DNA of 64,000 nt from Planctomycetota bacterium. GTDB lineage: Bacteria; Planctomycetota; UBA1135; GCA-002686595. Within the stretch, counting starts at the first letter, position 1, and every line of letters begins with the position of its first letter. Shown here piece after piece: positions 18,825 through 28,018 of the stretch. The stretch is from assembly GCA_009691855.1 (NCBI GenBank), contig SIAI01000008.1, positions 1 to 64,000 on the forward strand. The letters run 5' to 3'. A program made the translations under genes and the position numbers. The notes below the pieces were generated by a model. That model had not been told where the DNA came from, did not search any database, and saw only the letters and a program-made list of their open reading frames with translations.

Positions 18825-21410
18825 ATGACTCTCCGAGGCCCCGTCGACCAGGCCGTGTTGCTCGAGCAGGTGAGCTGGATCCGCCGGCTCGCGCGCGAGC
18901 TCGTGGCCGATCGCGAGCTGGCCGAGGACCTGGTGCAGGAGACCTGCGTCGTGGCCCTCGAGCAGGCGCCGCGCGAGACCACCAAGCTGCGCGCGTGGCT
19001 GGCCGAGGTGCTGCGCAACCTGCTGCGCCAGCATGCCCGCGGCCAGGGCCGGCGCAGCGCGCGCGAAGCCTGGGTGGCGCGGCCCGAGGCGCTCGAGCCG
19101 ACCGACGAGCTGGTCGAGCGCGTGCTCCTGCAGCGCGAGCTGGTGAACGCCGTGCTCGCGCTGAGCGAGCCCTACCGCTCGACCGTGCTGCTGCGCTTCT
19201 TCGAGGAGCTGCCGCCGCGCGAGATCGCGCAGCGCACCGGCGTTCCGCTGGCGACCGTGCAGAGTCGCCTGCAGCGCGCCCTGGCGCAGCTGCGCGAGCG
19301 CCTCGACGCCGACCGGCCAGCCTGGGCGGGCCTCTTGCTCAGCTGGGCGCGGGGCGTCGAACCGTTCGGTCCACCGACCCTGTTGAGCGTGCTCATGAAG
19401 ACCCAGTTGGCTGTGGTGGCGGGGGTGGCGGCGCTGGCCGCGACGGCGTTCGTGTGGTGGAGCGCCTCGTCGGAGGGCGTGCGCGAGCGCGCTCCCGAGG
19501 CCGTGCCCAGCGCGGCGCTGACGCCGCCGCTCCAGCCCTTCGACAGCGGCGGGATGGGCGCCGCAGCGCCGCCGTCCGAGCGCGAGGCCCTGGCCGCCAG
19601 CGCGCCGCGCGCGGGCTCGGCGAGTGGCTCCGCCGCGCCGCGGGTCGAGGCCGCGTCGTGGCCCGTGCGCCTGCGCGTGCTCGACGCCGAGGCCCAGCCC
19701 ATGTCGGGCGTGGCCGTGCGCGCCGAGGGCGACGAGAGCGTGCTCGGCACCAGCGGCCTGGGCGGCTGGTGCGTGTTCCAGACGCGCGCCGAGACGCTGA
19801 CGCTGGTGGCCGCCGATCCGCGCTGGGTCACGGTGCACGAGGGCAGCCCGGCGCGCGCGAGCTCGGTCGATCCGGTGCTGGTGCTCGCGCCGGCGCTCGA
19901 GCTGGCCGGCGTGGTGCGCGACGAATTCGGCCGGCCGCTCGTCGCCGCCGGCGTGCGCTGCTCGCTGCCCGAGGGCTTCCGCACGCGCTTCACCGAGGTG
20001 CTGGAGGCCTCGCGCACGCTCGGCTGGCGCACCACGACGGACGCGACAGGCGCGTTCCGCTTCGCGCGCGTGCCGGCCGTGGCGGGCGCGCAGCTGACGG
20101 CCGTGAGCTCGGGCTACGAGCGCGGGGTGCTCGAGTCACCGCTGGTAGACGCGCACGACCTCGAGTTCGTGCTCACGCGCCCCAGGCTGCCACTGGCGGG
20201 CACGCTGCGCGGCCGCGTGCTCGATTCCGCCGGGGCGCCGGTCGCGGACGCGCGCGTCGGTCTCGGGCTCGCCTCGGTGGTCAGCGACGAGCGCGGTTCG
20301 TTCGAGCTCGAGCTCGCGCGCGCGGTCACGACCGAGACCCTGGTGGCGCTCAAGGCCGGCTTCCTGCCCGCGCGCCTCGAGCGCCCTGACGAGCCCGGCG
20401 CGAACTCCACCGGCTGGCCCGCCGAGGTCACGCTCGTCCTGCCCGGCCCGGCGCTCACGATCCGCGGCGTGGTGCTCGACCACGAAGGCCAACCCGTGGC
20501 CGGCGCGCGCCTGTGGCCGCACGATCCGACGCCCTCCGCGCCGATCGGGCAGATGCCGACCTTCTTCGAGCCACAGATGGCCGGCGCCAAGGTGCCCGCC
20601 GCGGCGCTCGAGTCCGTGTCCAACCTGCCCGCCGCGGACGGCGACAACTTCAGCGACAGCTACACGAGCAACCAGGAGCCGAGCGCGCTGTGGAACTGGG
20701 TGGCCAGCGACGTCAGCGGGCGCTTCGAGCTCCCCGGCCTCGACCAGCGGCGCTACCGGCTCGACGTTTCCGCGGCGCAGTCGCTGGAGATCTTCACCAG
20801 CGATGCGCTGGCCGCTGGCGACGGCCAGGCCGTCATCCGCCTGCCCGCGCCCGAGCTCTACGAGCGCGTCGAGGGCCGCATCCTCGCCGAGGACGGCAAG
20901 CCGCTGGCCGACGTCCAGGTGCGCCTGTGGCGTCCGCTGGTGGACGTGCGCGCGCGCGTGTTCGGCGGGCAATCGCAGGTGGTGATCCTGCAGCAGGGGG
21001 CGCAGGTCACGAGCGACGCCGAGGGGCGCTTCCACTTCGAACGCGTGCCCAAGCAGGGCGCGCAGCTCTCCGTGCGCGGCGACTCGATCGTGCCGCTCTC
21101 GCTGGCGGTCACGGGGCCGTCGCTCGAGATCCCGGTGGACGTGCGTTGCCACCTGGAGGTCGTGCTGCGCGCGCTGGGCAAGTTCGATTCGATCCAGGTC
21201 GCCGACGGCGAGGGCCAGCGGCTCGACCTGCTGGAACTCACCGAGGGCAGCGTGAGCGCCTGGACGAGCGTGGACCTGATCGATGGCAAGTCCGGGGTGG
21301 TCTCGGTCTCGTCGCGCGCGCGCGAGCTGCGCCTGTTCAAGGGCAAGACGCTGGTGGAGACGCGTCCGCTCGACCTCGTGCCGGGCGACGTGAACCGCAT
21401 CGAGCTGTAG
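18825..21410 (+). CDS. Membrane-tethered ECF sigma factor fused to carboxypeptidase-regulatory-like domains (copy 1)
   Basis: 861 residues. Sigma region 2 lies at about 12-80 (RELAEDLVQETCVVALEQ; LRAWLAEVLRNLLRQ) and region 4 at about 100-162 (LSEPYRSTVLLRFFEELPP; helix-turn-helix VPLATVQSRLQRALAQLRE). A single membrane helix follows at 194-212, then about 650 exported residues with several beta-sandwich units of carboxypeptidase-regulatory/SpaA-like type (VLDHEGQPVAGARLW, ILAEDGKPLADVQVRLW). No separate anti-sigma gene is adjacent. The domain order puts the promoter-recognition part in the cytoplasm and the sensor part outside, in one chain. ATG 18825 opens directly with region 2; upstream in-frame codons look non-coding. 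Release by proteolysis or action at the membrane is inference. Confidence 0.82.
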   Translation: MTLRGPVDQAVLLEQVSWIRRLARELVADRELAEDLVQETCVVALEQAPRETTKLRAWLAEVLRNLLRQHARGQGRRSAREAWVARPEALEPTDELVERVLLQRELVNAVLALSEPYRSTVLLRFFEELPPREIAQRTGVPLATVQSRLQRALAQLRERLDADRPAWAGLLLSWARGVEPFGPPTLLSVLMKTQLAVVAGVAALAATAFVWWSASSEGVRERAPEAVPSAALTPPLQPFDSGGMGAAAPPSEREALAASAPRAGSASGSAAPRVEAASWPVRLRVLDAEAQPMSGVAVRAEGDESVLGTSGLGGWCVFQTRAETLTLVAADPRWVTVHEGSPARASSVDPVLVLAPALELAGVVRDEFGRPLVAAGVRCSLPEGFRTRFTEVLEASRTLGWRTTTDATGAFRFARVPAVAGAQLTAVSSGYERGVLESPLVDAHDLEFVLTRPRLPLAGTLRGRVLDSAGAPVADARVGLGLASVVSDERGSFELELARAVTTETLVALKAGFLPARLERPDEPGANSTGWPAEVTLVLPGPALTIRGVVLDHEGQPVAGARLWPHDPTPSAPIGQMPTFFEPQMAGAKVPAAALESVSNLPAADGDNFSDSYTSNQEPSALWNWVASDVSGRFELPGLDQRRYRLDVSAAQSLEIFTSDALAAGDGQAVIRLPAPELYERVEGRILAEDGKPLADVQVRLWRPLVDVRARVFGGQSQVVILQQGAQVTSDAEGRFHFERVPKQGAQLSVRGDSIVPLSLAVTGPSLEIPVDVRCHLEVVLRALGKFDSIQVADGEGQRLDLLELTEGSVSAWTSVDLIDGKSGVVSVSSRARELRLFKGKTLVETRPLDLVPGDVNRIEL

Positions 21411-21436
21411 CGCCCCTCGGTACAGCCGAGGGGCGC
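21410..21436 (+). terminator. Hairpin terminator after sigma fusion copy 1
   Basis: Eleven-bp perfect stem GCGCCCCTCGG/CCGAGGGGCGC with loop TACAG, starting at the last base of the stop codon. Only a weak T-containing stretch (CCTTCTG) follows. It lies between convergent genes and might serve both. Confidence 0.6.
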
Positions 21437-21515
21437 CCTTCTGTCGGAGGAGGCGCAACGCCGCCAGCGGCGATTCAGTGCGGCGGATTGTTGGCGCTAC
21501 TTCGGGGCCGGGCTG

Positions 21516-23048
21516 CTAGTCATCGCTAGGCTCGTCCGGCCCCTCGTCGTCGCCGCCGCCGTAGCCCAGGTCCTCGAGCTGCTCGATGAGCCGCGCATCG
21601 ACCTCCCCGCGCGCTTCCTCGAGCAGCGCCGGGCGGCGCGCCAGCAGCGTCAGCGTCTCGGCCCGTAGGCGCGCGCCCACCTCGGGGTGCTGCGCGAGCA
21701 CGTCCACGAACTCGCCTCCGGCGGCCAGATCGTAGAGTTCGTCCTGGCCCTCCGGACGATGGATGTACTTCCACGCTCCGGAGAGCAGCGCGAACTGGCG
21801 TCCGCTCTCGCCGTCCTTGGGCGCGTCGGCGGTGCGCTCGGTCAGCGCGAAGTCGCGCGCGAAGGCGCCCGAGAGCACGTCCTCGCCCTCGAACTGGCCG
21901 CTCAGGAGCTCGCTGTTAGGCAGCTCGAAGCGCGCCAACAGCGTGGGCATGACGTCGGTCAGCGAGACCAGCGTGGCGCTGCGCTGCGGAGCCATGGCGA
22001 GGCTGTCCGGCAGGCGCAGCAAGAGCGGCACGAAGGTGTTCACGTTGGTGATGGTGCCATGCCCCAGCCAGGTGTTCTCGCCCAGCGACTGGCCGTGATC
22101 GCCGACGACCACGATCAGCGCCTCGTGGTACAGACCGTGGCGGCGCAGCGCGTCGAACAGCGCGCCGAGGTTCTCGTCCAGGTAGCTCAGCGAGCCGTCG
22201 TAGCGGTTCATCAGCTCGGCCACGCTGTCCAGCGTCACGCGCAGCTTGCCTGACTTCCCCTCGTCGCGCGCGGCCTCGGGCGGGTTGCGCAGGAAGTGCC
22301 GGCGCGCGCTGGAGGAGCGGCTGTAGCGCTGCTCCAGCGCCGCGGGATCGATGCCGCGTTCGCGGATCCACTGGCGCTGGCGCTCGTCGGTCTGGTAGCG
22401 CGTGTCGTACGGCGGCGGCGGCTCGTTGGGCTCGTGGGTGTCGAAATAGTGCACCCACAGGAACAGCGGCCCGGGCTCGGCGGCGTGGCGCTCCAGCCAC
22501 TCGAACACCAGCGCGTTCGTGTCGCCCGCGCGCTGGCGCGCGGCGGCGCTGCGCTCGCGGTAGGAGTAGTGCTGGAAGCCGGTCTGGATGCCGGTGGTCA
22601 AGGACAGCGGCGAGGCGCTGACGAAGGCCGCCGTGCGGTAGCCGCACTGGGCCAGCACGGCCGCGGCCGACAGGCGCCCGACCTCGGAGGTGAAGGGCAC
22701 GCTGGCGCCGCGCCGGTTCGAGGTCATGCCGTGCTGGTGCGGGTACAGGCCCGTCAACAGCGTCAGGTGCGAGGGCAGGGTCGAGGCCATCGAGGCCAGG
22801 GCGCGCTCGAACACCAGGCTCTCGGCCGCGAAGGCGTCCAGCCGCGGCGTGGTGGCGCGGAAGTAGCCGTAGCACGACAGGTGTTCGCGCCGGATCGTGT
22901 CCAGCGTGATCAGCACGATAGGCGGTGGAGCGGCCAGCTGTCCGGCCGCCGGCGGAGCGGGCGCTCGCGGCGCTTGCGCGGGCGGCTCGTCGCCGCAGCC
23001 CGTCAACGGCGCCAGGGCCAGCAGCAGCGCCAGCGCGCGCACGCTCAC
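21516..23048 (-). CDS. Sulfatase-superfamily lipoprotein with Thr in place of the formylglycine Cys/Ser
   Basis: 510 residues. The lipobox LTGC (Cys 18) predicts a lipid-anchored protein, followed by a Pro/Ala linker. The alkaline-phosphatase-fold core is clear: metal-binding LITLDT (D50), catalytic strip STLPSHLTLLTGLYPHQHG, and VVVGDHGQSLGE with the metal ligands D and H. Canonical sulfatases have C/S-x-P-x-R; here it is T90-L-P-S-H, so formylglycine cannot form and Thr could be the nucleophile, as in phosphoethanolamine transferases. Substrate is unknown; a phospho- or sulfo-ester of a surface glycan or lipid is possible. GTG start overlaps the typA stop (GTGA), so it is coupled to typA. 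Confidence 0.85.
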   Translation of the reverse strand: MSVRALALLLALAPLTGCGDEPPAQAPRAPAPPAAGQLAAPPPIVLITLDTIRREHLSCYGYFRATTPRLDAFAAESLVFERALASMASTLPSHLTLLTGLYPHQHGMTSNRRGASVPFTSEVGRLSAAAVLAQCGYRTAAFVSASPLSLTTGIQTGFQHYSYRERSAAARQRAGDTNALVFEWLERHAAEPGPLFLWVHYFDTHEPNEPPPPYDTRYQTDERQRQWIRERGIDPAALEQRYSRSSSARRHFLRNPPEAARDEGKSGKLRVTLDSVAELMNRYDGSLSYLDENLGALFDALRRHGLYHEALIVVVGDHGQSLGENTWLGHGTITNVNTFVPLLLRLPDSLAMAPQRSATLVSLTDVMPTLLARFELPNSELLSGQFEGEDVLSGAFARDFALTERTADAPKDGESGRQFALLSGAWKYIHRPEGQDELYDLAAGGEFVDVLAQHPEVGARLRAETLTLLARRPALLEEARGEVDARLIEQLEDLGYGGGDDEGPDEPSDD

Positions 23049-24868
23049 TCGTCCTCGCGGCGATCGTTCTTCTTGCGCCGGTCAGCGTTCAGCTCGCGCT
23101 TGCGCAGGCGCAGGTTCTTGGGCGTGACCTCGAGCAGCTCGTCGTCGTCGATGAACTCCAGGCACTCCTCCAGGCTGAGCAGGCGCGGCGGGGCCAGGAT
23201 GACGTTGTCGTCCTTCCCGGCCGCGCGCATGTTGCTCATCTTCTTCGTGCGGCACACGTTGAGCGGCAGGTCGCCGTCCTTGTTGTTGGCGCCCACGATC
23301 ATGCCCTCGTAGACGTCGATGCCCGGCGCCACGAAGAAGATGCCGCGGTCCTGCAGGCCGTTCAGCGCGTAGGGCACGACCGGACCGGCGCGGTCGGAGA
23401 CCAGCACGCCACTGGTGCGGCGCGGGATCTTGCCCGCGTCGGGGCGCCAGGAGTCGAAGATGTGCGACAGCACGGCGTTGCCCTGGCTGAGCGTGAGCAG
23501 CGCCGTGCGCGCGCCGATCAGGCCGCGCGCGGGGATGCGGAACTCGAGTTTGGTCTGCTCGCCCAGCGGCTCCATCGAGAGCATCTCGCCGCGCCGGCGG
23601 CCCAGGTACTCGATCACGCGGCCGGCGGCTTCGGGCGGCGTCTCGACCGAGGCGATCTCGAACGGCTCGAGCAGCTCGCCGTCCTCCTCGCGCACGATCA
23701 CCTTGGGCTTGCTCACCGCGAACTCGTAGCCCTCGCGGCGCATCTCCTCGACCAGCACGCCCAGGTGCATCACGCCGCGGCCCTTGACCTCGATGGCCTC
23801 GGCCGCGGAGGTGTCGGAGAGCACCAGGGCCACGTCGCGCAACGCGGCGCGCTCCAGGCGTGTGCGCAGGTGTCGGCTGGTGACGAAGGTGCCCTCCGTC
23901 CCAGAGAAGGGCGAGTCGTTGACCTGGAACACCATCGAGATGGTGGGCTCGTCCACGCGGATCGCGGGCAGCGGCTCCTTGTGCTCGGGGTGGCACAGCG
24001 TGTCGCCGATGGAGAGCTCCTCGATGCCGGCCACGACCGCGATGTCGCCGGCGTAGACCGCCTCGACCGCCTTGCGGTCCAGGCCCTCGTAGCGGAACAG
24101 CGACTTGACCTGCACCACCGGCTGTTCCTTGCGATCCGGATGGCACACGGCCAGGCGCGCGCCCTGCTGCAGCACGCCGCGCACGACGCGCCCGATGCCG
24201 ATGCGCCCCAGGTAGTCGCCGTGGTCGAGCGTCGCGGCCTGGAACAGGACCGGCGCGTCCTCGATCTGCGGCGGAGCCGGGACCTTCTCGACCAGCATCT
24301 CCAGCAGCGGCAGGAGCCCGCGCTCCTTCGCGTCCGGAGTGGTGTAGTCGAGCGCGGCCCAGCCGTCGCGGCCGGAGCCGTAGATGACCGGGAACTCGAG
24401 CTGCTCGTCGCCCGCGCCGAGCTCCACGAACAGGTCGAAGACCTCGTCCAGGACCTGCGGCGCGCGCTGCCCGGGGCGGTCGATCTTGTTGATCATCACC
24501 AGCGCCTTGAGCCCGCGCTCGAAGGCCTTGCGCAGCACGAAGCGCGTCTGCGGCATGGGGCCCTCGAAGGCGTCCACCAAGAGCAGGATCGCGTCGGCCA
24601 TGGCCAGCGTGCGCTCCACCTGCCCGCCGAAGTCGGCGTGGCCGGGGGTGTCGACGATGTTGATGCGCGTGCCGCGGAAGTCGATGGCCGTGTTCTTGGC
24701 CAGGATGGTGATGCCGCGCTCGCGCTCCTGGGCGTTCGAGTCCATGACCCGCTCGACCATGACCTGGTTCGCGCGGAAGGTGCCCGCCGTACGGAACAGC
24801 GCGTCCACCAGGGTGGTCTTCCCGTGGTCGACGTGGGCGACGATGGCGATGTTGCGGATCGGCTTCAT
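23045..24868 (-). CDS. typA: TypA/BipA ribosome-associated GTPase
   Basis: 607 residues, the usual size. G1 is AHVDHGKTT, the switch I region [13 protein letters not shown]3 [10 protein letters not shown] and G4 NKIDRP; then come the beta-barrel domain and the C-terminal TypA-specific region ([32 protein letters not shown]). TypA binds the ribosome and assists 50S biogenesis and stress or cold adaptation. [10 protein letters not shown] at 24868 is the family-typical start; in-frame codons upstream are not family-like. It is the first gene of a two-gene unit with the sulfatase-like gene and is divergent from sigma fusion copy 2. No strong Shine-Dalgarno; a TATCAT box lies about 20 nt upstream. 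Confidence 0.96.
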   Translation of the reverse strand: MKPIRNIAIVAHVDHGKTTLVDALFRTAGTFRANQVMVERVMDSNAQERERGITILAKNTAIDFRGTRINIVDTPGHADFGGQVERTLAMADAILLLVDAFEGPMPQTRFVLRKAFERGLKALVMINKIDRPGQRAPQVLDEVFDLFVELGAGDEQLEFPVIYGSGRDGWAALDYTTPDAKERGLLPLLEMLVEKVPAPPQIEDAPVLFQAATLDHGDYLGRIGIGRVVRGVLQQGARLAVCHPDRKEQPVVQVKSLFRYEGLDRKAVEAVYAGDIAVVAGIEELSIGDTLCHPEHKEPLPAIRVDEPTISMVFQVNDSPFSGTEGTFVTSRHLRTRLERAALRDVALVLSDTSAAEAIEVKGRGVMHLGVLVEEMRREGYEFAVSKPKVIVREEDGELLEPFEIASVETPPEAAGRVIEYLGRRRGEMLSMEPLGEQTKLEFRIPARGLIGARTALLTLSQGNAVLSHIFDSWRPDAGKIPRRTSGVLVSDRAGPVVPYALNGLQDRGIFFVAPGIDVYEGMIVGANNKDGDLPLNVCRTKKMSNMRAAGKDDNVILAPPRLLSLEECLEFIDDDELLEVTPKNLRLRKRELNADRRKKNDRREDE

Positions 24869-25025
24869 CCTGTGAAAGTGGCCGAACATGATAGGGCTCG
24901 CGCGGCCCAGCGCCAGCATCCGCCTCGCGCCGGAGCTCGGCTCGCGCCGAGATTTCTTGCATCGGATCGCGAATGGGCGGCATCGGAAGCGCGCTCTGGG
25001 CAGCCTCCACGCTTCCCGACCCTTC

Positions 25026-27611
25026 ATGCCTTTTTCACGCCCCGACTCGCCTTCCGAGGCCGCGCTGCTGGCGCAGGTCGACTGGATCCGCCGCCTGGCG
25101 CGGGTCCTGGTCGCGGATCGCGACCTGGCCGAGGACCTGGTGCAGGAGACCTGCGCCGCCTACCTGGAGCGCGCAGCCGAGCGGCCCGCCAAGCTGCGCC
25201 CGTGGCTGGCGAGGGTGCTGCACAACGCGCTGCGCCAGCACCAGCGCGCGGCCAGTCGACGGCGTCGGCGCGAGGAACTGCGCGCGCGCAGCGAGGCGGT
25301 CGAGGGCGACGAGGCCGTGCTGGAGCGCGTGCTGCTGCAGCGCCGGCTGGTGGATGCGGTGGTCTCCCTCTCCGAGCCCTATCGCTCGGCCGTCCTGCTG
25401 CGCTTCTTCGAGGACCTGCCGCCGCGCGAGATCGCGCGCCGCGCCGCTGTGCCGGTGGCGACCGTGCACAGCCGTCTGCAGCGCGCCCTGGCGCAGCTGC
25501 GCGGACGCCTGGATCGCGAGAGCGACGCCTGGGCGGTGCTGCTGTGGCCGTGGGTCCAGCGTCCCGATTTCTTGACCGCCTCCCTCCTCCCGACGCTCAT
25601 GAACGCGAAGCTGTCCGTCGCCCTGTCCTCGGCCGTCCTGGCGCTGCTCGCATGTCTGTGGTGGACGCGCTCGAAGACGCAGGAGGAACCCGCCGCCGTG
25701 CGCGTCGCCGCCGAGGCCGCGGAGCTCCGCGCGCCGTTCTCCGCAGCGGCGGGCGAGTTCGCGCCGCCGGATGAACCCGCGGCGCGCGAGCCCGTGGTGC
25801 CGGCTCCGGGACGCGCCTCGGCGTCCGCGCAGGAGTCCGCGCCGCTGCCCGCGGCCTGGACCGTGCGCGTGCGCGTGCTCGGCGCCGAGGGCGAGCCTCT
25901 GGCGGGCATCCCGCTGTGCGCCAGCGGTTCGCCGCTCGTCCTGGGCACCAGCGCATCGGGCGGCTGGTGCGAGATCGAGACGCGCGCCGAGCACCTTGCC
26001 CTGGCCTCGGCCGATCCCGCCTGGGTCACGGTGCGCGACGGCGCGCCGGTGCGCGGCTCGACGCATCCGGCGGTGGTGGTCGTGGCGCGTGCGCTCGACC
26101 TCGGCGGCTGCGTACACGATGGAGAAGGGCGAGCGCTGCGCGGAGCGGAGGTGCGCTACGAGCTGCCGGAGGGCTTCGACACGCGCTTCGAAGACGTGCT
26201 GGAGTCCTCGCGTGCGCGCCGCTGGTTGGAGAGCGCCGACGGCGACGGGCGCTTCGCCTTCGCGGGCTTGCCGGCGATCGCGGGCGCGAGGCTGCGCGCC
26301 GTGCGCGCGGGCTACGAACGCGAGGAGCTCGCCGCGCCGCTCGAGTCGCGCGACGACCTCGAGCTGGTGCTGTTCCGCCCGCGCGCGCCGCTGGCGGGTG
26401 TGCTGCGCGGGCACGTGCTCGAGCGCTCGGGCGTGCCGGTCGTCGGCGCACGCGTCGGCCTCGGCTTGGCCTCGTGCGAGAGCGACGAGGACGGGGAATT
26501 CGCGCTGCAGCTCGCGCAGGCGGTCAGCCCCGAGACGCTGAGCGCGGTCAAGGCCGGCTATCAACCGGCGTTCCTCGAGCGTCCCGGCGAGCCGCAGGGC
26601 GAGGCGAGCGGCTGGCCCGACGACGTCACCCTCGTGCTCGGTGCTCCGCCGCTCACGCTCGCCGGGCACGTGCTCGACACGGACGGCCAGCCCGTGGCCG
26701 GGGCCAAGCTGTGGCTGCACGATCCCACGCCCGCCGCGCCGATCGGGCGGCTGTTGACGCAGCTGGAGACGCTTTCCGCCGGCGTCGAGGTGCCCCCCGA
26801 GGCGCTGAATCAAGAAGCCGAACGGCCGGCGCGGGACGGCAACCTGAGCTGGACCGAGGACGACGTCGCCGGAGCGCCCTCGGCGGCCTGGTACTGGGTC
26901 GCGAGCGACGCCAGCGGCGCGTTCGAGCTCGGCGGGCTCGTGGACCGCCGCTATCGCCTCGACCTGCTCGCGCCGGGCTCGCTGGCGGTCGAGACCAGCG
27001 ACTCCTTCTCCGCCGGCGCGCGCGACGCGCTGGTGCGGCTCGGCGCGCCGGACGTGTTCGCCAGCGTCGAGGGCCGCGTGCTGGACGAGCGCGGCCTCGC
27101 GCTCGCCGAGGTGCAGCTCTTCCTGATGATCGCCGTGATCGACACCAGCGGGCGCGTCTTCGGCGGCACGCAGCGCTCGATCCTCTACGAGCGCGGCGGC
27201 TTCGCCTCGACCGACGCCGAGGGCCGCTTCCAGTTCCACGACGTGCCCAAGCACGGCGCGCATCTCCTCCTGCGCGGCGAGCAGAGCGTGCCGAGCACGG
27301 TGGAGCTGGCCGAGGCCGCGCCCACGATCACGCTCGAGTCGCGCGCCTCGCTCGAGCTCGTGCTGCGCGAGCCACGCGAGCGCTACGACCGCTTCGAGCT
27401 CGCCGACGGCGCCGGCCAGACCGTGCCGATCCTGTTCCTGACCCACGGCAGCGCCGACGCGCGCTCCTCGGCGCCGCTGGTGGACGGGCGCTCGGGCGTG
27501 GTCTCGGCCTCGCTGCGCGCGCGCGAGGTGCGCTTCTACAAGGCGGGCCTGCGCCTGGACACCCAGCCGCTCGCGCTCGTGCCGGGGCAGGTGAACCGCT
27601 TCGAGTTCTGA
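25026..27611 (+). CDS. Membrane-tethered ECF sigma factor fused to carboxypeptidase-regulatory-like domains (copy 2)
   Basis: 861 residues, exactly the length of copy 1 and collinear with it. Region 2 is at about 15-80 (RDLAEDLVQETCAAYLERA), region 4 at about 105-170 (LSEPYRSAVLLRFFEDLPP; VPVATVHSRLQRALAQLRG), the membrane helix at 195-213, then the exported part with DTDGQPVAGAKLWLHDPTP and similar units. The helix begins with LMNAKLSVAL as copy 1 begins with LMKTQLAVVAG, so the junction itself is conserved. ATG 25026 matches the copy 1 start by alignment. The pair must come from a duplication that spans or precedes the insertion of the sulfatase-typA unit between them. Target promoters are unknown. 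Confidence 0.82.
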   Translation: MPFSRPDSPSEAALLAQVDWIRRLARVLVADRDLAEDLVQETCAAYLERAAERPAKLRPWLARVLHNALRQHQRAASRRRRREELRARSEAVEGDEAVLERVLLQRRLVDAVVSLSEPYRSAVLLRFFEDLPPREIARRAAVPVATVHSRLQRALAQLRGRLDRESDAWAVLLWPWVQRPDFLTASLLPTLMNAKLSVALSSAVLALLACLWWTRSKTQEEPAAVRVAAEAAELRAPFSAAAGEFAPPDEPAAREPVVPAPGRASASAQESAPLPAAWTVRVRVLGAEGEPLAGIPLCASGSPLVLGTSASGGWCEIETRAEHLALASADPAWVTVRDGAPVRGSTHPAVVVVARALDLGGCVHDGEGRALRGAEVRYELPEGFDTRFEDVLESSRARRWLESADGDGRFAFAGLPAIAGARLRAVRAGYEREELAAPLESRDDLELVLFRPRAPLAGVLRGHVLERSGVPVVGARVGLGLASCESDEDGEFALQLAQAVSPETLSAVKAGYQPAFLERPGEPQGEASGWPDDVTLVLGAPPLTLAGHVLDTDGQPVAGAKLWLHDPTPAAPIGRLLTQLETLSAGVEVPPEALNQEAERPARDGNLSWTEDDVAGAPSAAWYWVASDASGAFELGGLVDRRYRLDLLAPGSLAVETSDSFSAGARDALVRLGAPDVFASVEGRVLDERGLALAEVQLFLMIAVIDTSGRVFGGTQRSILYERGGFASTDAEGRFQFHDVPKHGAHLLLRGEQSVPSTVELAEAAPTITLESRASLELVLREPRERYDRFELADGAGQTVPILFLTHGSADARSSAPLVDGRSGVVSASLRAREVRFYKAGLRLDTQPLALVPGQVNRFEF

Positions 27612-27666
27612 GCCCAGCGTTCGGTTGCTTGCCGCGTTCGGCGCGATCCAGGCCGCAGACCAGGGC

Positions 27667-27720
27667 GAAACGCGGAGAGCGCGGAGGGAAGACGCAGAGG
27701 CGCGGAGGAAGGAAGGGAAA
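27667..27720. repeat. Purine-rich intergenic repeat, second copy
   Basis: Composed of GAAACGCGGAGAGCGCGGAG and AGACGCAGAGGCGCGGAGGA, closely related to the arm of the palindromic element at 11983-12144, here without the opposing arm. The whole interval 27612-28018 holds this repeat and the sigma-fusion remnant at 27851, and no intact gene. Confidence 0.6.
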
Positions 27721-27850
27721 GGGGCCTCCGGACCGTTTGGGTCGTGGATACGCGCCGAGCCTGGCCTCCGGGAAAACCCGGGGTTCCATCGGAACGCCGC
27801 CCCGCGGCGGCAACGCTACCGTGGAACCATGGCGCCCTCCGAGCTCGAGG

Positions 27851-27931
27851 GTGCTGCTGAAGCAGGGCGTGGAGGTCCTGCGCCGGCCACTCGCGCTCGA
27901 TCCGCTGGCGCTCACGACCGTCCGGCCGTGA
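27851..27931 (+). pseudogene. Remnant of the 3' end of another sigma fusion gene
   Basis: The frame reads VLLKQGVEVLRRPLALDPLA followed by LTTVRP and a stop. The C-terminus of copy 3 reads VLLKGGEEVARLPVALDPAR then LTVVGP and a stop: same length, about 60 percent identity, same stop position. Nothing upstream is recognisable, so only the last 26 codons survive. This indicates a former additional copy or a copy replaced by recombination. Confidence 0.7.
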
Positions 27932-28018
27932 GGCTGTCGGGCGAGGGTCGGCCGCAAGTCAGGCCTGCGCCGCGGAGAGTCCCGAAAAATGCGGCCCGGG
28001 CGGAGATCGGTAGTGTGA

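Noticed and set aside
18825-21410. Fusion caused by assembly or frameshift error
   Set aside because: Three independent copies show the same in-frame junction with a membrane helix directly after region 4.
22925-25774. 949-codon plus-strand frame across typA and the sulfatase-like gene
   Set aside because: Shadow of two well-supported minus-strand genes; composition typical of antisense frames.
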